Shown piece by piece: positions 16,109 through 18,017 of a stretch of 18,017 nucleotides of DNA; within the stretch, counting starts at the first letter, position 1; the number at the start of each line of letters is the position of its first letter. The DNA lies in the NCBI GenBank assembly GCA_045538075.1, contig JAZSQT010000157.1, positions 1 to 18,017 of the forward strand, in the 5' to 3' direction. This DNA comes from JAZSQT01 sp045538075. GTDB taxonomy: Bacteria; Chrysiogenota; Deferribacteres; Deferribacterales; Mucispirillaceae. The notes under the pieces are model-generated. The model had not been told where the DNA came from, made no database searches, and saw only the letters and a list, made by a program, of their open reading frames with translations. Both the position numbers and the translations under genes were made by a program.

Positions 16109-16963
16109 TTATCTATCTAACCTTTTTTTTAATTCTCTATATTCATCGCAACCCATTTGTAATTTTAATTCACACGCTTTACTATATAAATCTAATGCTT
16201 TATTATAATCTTTCTTTACTCCGTAGCCATTATAATACATTACACCAAGATTACTACAGCCAATAGCTTCTCCACCATTACACGCTTTTTCATATAATTC
16301 TACTGCTTTAAAATCATCTTCCTCTACGCCATAGCCGTTATCATACATATAACCAAGATTACTACAGCTACCAGCGTATCCACCGCTACACGCTTTTTCA
16401 TATAATTCTACTGCTTTAAAATAATCTCGCTCTACGCCTTCACCTTTAGCATACATATAACCAAGATTATGACAGCCTTGAGCAAATCCACCATTACACG
16501 CTTTTTCATATAATTCTACTGCTTTATTTTTATCTTGCTCTACGCCTTCGCCGTTAACATACATTAAACCAAGATCATCACAGCCCCTAGCAAATCCACC
16601 ATTACATGCTTTTTCAAATAATGCTTTTGCTTTAAAATAATCTTGCTTTACTCCGTAGCCGTTACGATACATTACACCAAGATTAAAACAGCCTATAGCA
16701 TCTCCACCATTACACCCCTTTTCATATAATGCTTTTGCTTTAAAATAATCTTGCTTTACGCCATAGCCTTTATTATACATATAACCAAGAGCAGCACAAT
16801 CAGCAATACTTCCAGTTTTACAATGATTTTCATACATTATTGCTAATCCAGTGCAACTTTTCATATTGCCTTTTTCACATTTAGATATAATAGAATTTAT
16901 ATCACTTCCTGCACAACCCACAAAAATAAAAATTGAGCTAATAATCATTAATAATAATTTCAT
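16109..16963 (-). CDS. Cysteine-rich Sel1-repeat lipoprotein (Hcp-like)
   Basis: 284 residues. Signal MKLLLMIISSIFIFVGC gives a lipobox with lipidated Cys17. The rest is one degenerate and six full 36-residue Sel1 repeats of the form C-x-x-LGxMYxxGxGVxxDxxKAxxLYxKAC-x-G-G. Successive repeats bring cysteines into C-x7-C spacing (for example CNGGDAIGC), as in the disulfide-locked helical repeats of the Helicobacter cysteine-rich (Hcp) proteins. It is therefore probably exported and oxidised outside the cytoplasm. An upstream ATG at 16990 would add nine residues, but GGAG sits six bases before the ATG at 16963 and the signal begins naturally there. Convergent with pckA. Function unknown; Sel1 proteins usually bind other proteins, and Hcp relatives are secreted or surface antigens. 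Confidence 0.88.
   Translation of the reverse strand: MKLLLMIISSIFIFVGCAGSDINSIISKCEKGNMKSCTGLAIMYENHCKTGSIADCAALGYMYNKGYGVKQDYFKAKALYEKGCNGGDAIGCFNLGVMYRNGYGVKQDYFKAKALFEKACNGGFARGCDDLGLMYVNGEGVEQDKNKAVELYEKACNGGFAQGCHNLGYMYAKGEGVERDYFKAVELYEKACSGGYAGSCSNLGYMYDNGYGVEEDDFKAVELYEKACNGGEAIGCSNLGVMYYNGYGVKKDYNKALDLYSKACELKLQMGCDEYRELKKRLDR
16163..16810 (-). repeat. Six 108-bp tandem repeats encoding Sel1 units
   Basis: Six in-frame 108-base units encode the full Sel1 repeats of the lipoprotein. Neighbouring units keep long identical DNA stretches (for example around 'acgctttttcatataattctactgc' equivalents at about 16278, 16386 and 16494, spaced by exactly 108). This indicates duplication with little divergence and potential copy-number change by recombination. 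Confidence 0.85.
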
Positions 16964-17158
16964 TTTTTCTCCAAATATGAATATTCTCATATAACATAAT
17001 CCCCTTCCCCATAGTCAAGAAATAACTTAAATATTTATTAAATTTTTAAACTCTAAAAATTATTAAAAAAATTACATAAAAAATTTAGAAGGAAATTTTA
17101 ACAAATGTGTAATAATATAAATCTATTAACAATATATAAATTAAAAAAATTATAAATA

Positions 17159-17827
17159 TTATTCTTTCATTTTATTCATAATAATATAGTGGCTATCCCA
17201 TAAACCTAATTTATTTATACGTGCGTTATATTCTGCTTGCATTATTTCTAATTTAATTTTTTCTGACGATATATATTTGCCATCTTTATAAGATATTGCA
17301 TAGCCATCTTTTACTATTTCTAAATTATAGTTTATTTTTTTATCTTTAGAATAAACTATACAAAGATGCCGATTATAAACGTCTTTACCACTTATACTTA
17401 TAAAATATTCTTTTGATTTACTAAAGAAATCTATAGCATATTGTGTAGCTATTTCGCCTGATGATTTTATATCTACTATGGGAATATTATATTTATTTGA
17501 AAAATCATTTATTTTTTTACTATCATATTTTTCTGGTGTATCAATTCCCTCTATACGACATTTAATTTTGCCAAAATTGTTATAAAATGATATAGTATCT
17601 CCATCATATACTTCATCAAAAATAAATATACCACTTTTAATTTTGTCAGGCATAAAATGAGAAATAATCAACAAAATAATGCCTAATATTGTTGTAAAAA
17701 CAACGATACCACTATAATTTTTACCTTTTTCAACGGTTTCATACAAGATTTTTACACTATTTTTTTGCTCTTTTATGAATTTTCTAACAACTAAATAAAT
17801 TATTAATATAATAATTACGAACAACAC
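17159..17827 (-). CDS. Membrane-anchored staphylococcal-nuclease-like thermonuclease
   Basis: 222 residues. Two hydrophobic helices (about 2-15 and 41-58) flank a basic stretch, placing the C-terminal domain outside the cytoplasmic membrane. That domain is a calcium-dependent SNase fold with every catalytic residue at matching spacing: VYDGDTI (Asp75, Asp77), CRIEGIDTPE (Arg91, Asp96, Glu99), and DVYNRHLCIVY (Arg153), ending in the usual ARINKLGLWDS. It probably degrades extracellular or periplasmic DNA/RNA. The start is poor: GTG at 17827 or TTG at 17824, neither with a ribosome-binding site; the first in-frame ATG (17653) would remove both helices. The frame stays open upstream to 17881, overlapping the preceding short ORF. 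It may be coupled to that ORF or be its frameshifted continuation. Confidence 0.82.
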   Translation of the reverse strand: MLFVIIILIIYLVVRKFIKEQKNSVKILYETVEKGKNYSGIVVFTTILGIILLIISHFMPDKIKSGIFIFDEVYDGDTISFYNNFGKIKCRIEGIDTPEKYDSKKINDFSNKYNIPIVDIKSSGEIATQYAIDFFSKSKEYFISISGKDVYNRHLCIVYSKDKKINYNLEIVKDGYAISYKDGKYISSEKIKLEIMQAEYNARINKLGLWDSHYIIMNKMKE

Positions 17828-18005
17828 CAGTATATGTAAAAACTTTATTTCTATAAGTGTTACTTTGTAGTATATTGTTAGTTAAATTTGGAAATTTTAC
17901 ATCATTTGCATATAAAATATTCATGCTTTGTAACGCAATCATACCGAAAATTGCAATTATAACAAGAATATACTTATAAATAGTTTTAGACACGTTTAAT
18001 TTCAT
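17784..18005 (-). CDS. Short secreted-looking ORF overlapping the nuclease gene
   Basis: 73 residues, beginning at an ATG (18005) preceded by AGGGGAT at eight bases, one of the better ribosome-binding sites here. Residues 1-33 form a signal peptide (basic start, hydrophobic 12-27, possible cleavage after ILYA). About 40 residues remain (NDVKFPNLTNNILQ, then VFTYTGVVRNYY). No family recognised. The 3' 44 bases overlap the nuclease frame, which is shifted by +1. A single-base slip within 17784-17881 would join this leader to the nuclease. Either it is a short coupled gene, or it is the true 5' part of a nuclease gene broken by a frameshift or sequencing error. Confidence 0.5.
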   Translation of the reverse strand: MKLNVSKTIYKYILVIIAIFGMIALQSMNILYANDVKFPNLTNNILQSNTYRNKVFTYTGVVRNYYINNLFSC

Positions 18006-18017
18006 TATTTATCCCCT

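Noticed and set aside
17105..17155. 16-codon plus-strand ORF (MCNNINLLTIYKLKKL) with AAGGAA upstream
   Set aside because: Too short and of low-complexity AT-rich composition; no further support for it being translated.

Overview
The window is AT-rich DNA from a bacterium, densely packed with genes on both strands. The gene content suggests an anaerobic, Gram-negative (two-membrane), motile organism. Pyruvate:ferredoxin oxidoreductase points to fermentative or anaerobic carbon metabolism. An MlaE/MlaD-type lipid transport operon and two lipoproteins imply an outer membrane. A CheX-type CheY-P phosphatase implies chemotaxis. My best guess from this mix and the low GC is a Deferribacterota relative such as Mucispirillum. 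A spirochaete such as Brachyspira is a weaker alternative. This is inference from gene content, not a database result.

Layout. 54-605 (+): TetR-type repressor, convergent with a large nifJ-type pyruvate:ferredoxin oxidoreductase (645-4217, -); the two share a perfect 15-bp hairpin terminator. 4348-7365 (+): a tightly overlapping four-gene Mla-like operon of permease, remnant ATPase, MCE protein and lipoprotein. 7410-8222 (-): a receiver-like/HATPase regulator. 8379-9335 (+): an unusual membrane protein with a flavodoxin-like domain. 9364-13884 (-): alaS, cheX and an M16 zinc peptidase in one direction, preceded by a small HNH endonuclease (13975-14277, -). 14422-16026 (+): pckA with its own promoter, an operator-like palindrome and a terminator. 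16109-16963 (-): a cysteine-rich Sel1-repeat lipoprotein. 17159-18005 (-): two overlapping frames, a short secreted-looking ORF and a membrane-anchored thermonuclease.

How the genes fit together. NifJ and PckA are central enzymes around pyruvate, acetyl-CoA, oxaloacetate and PEP. Their genes share an identical 13-base ribosome-binding/start cassette and have near-consensus sigma-70 promoters. The Mla-like operon probably moves lipids between the membranes. Its ATPase gene encodes a short protein without Walker A, signature or Walker B residues, so energy must come from an ATPase elsewhere, or the complex works differently. This is the most unusual observation in the window. Second is a terminator-like hairpin lying inside the apparent signal-peptide codons of the M16 peptidase, which may be a polarity or attenuation element or may mean the true start is further in. 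No tRNA, rRNA, CRISPR array or insertion sequence was seen, and no gene-free stretch exceeds 300 bases.
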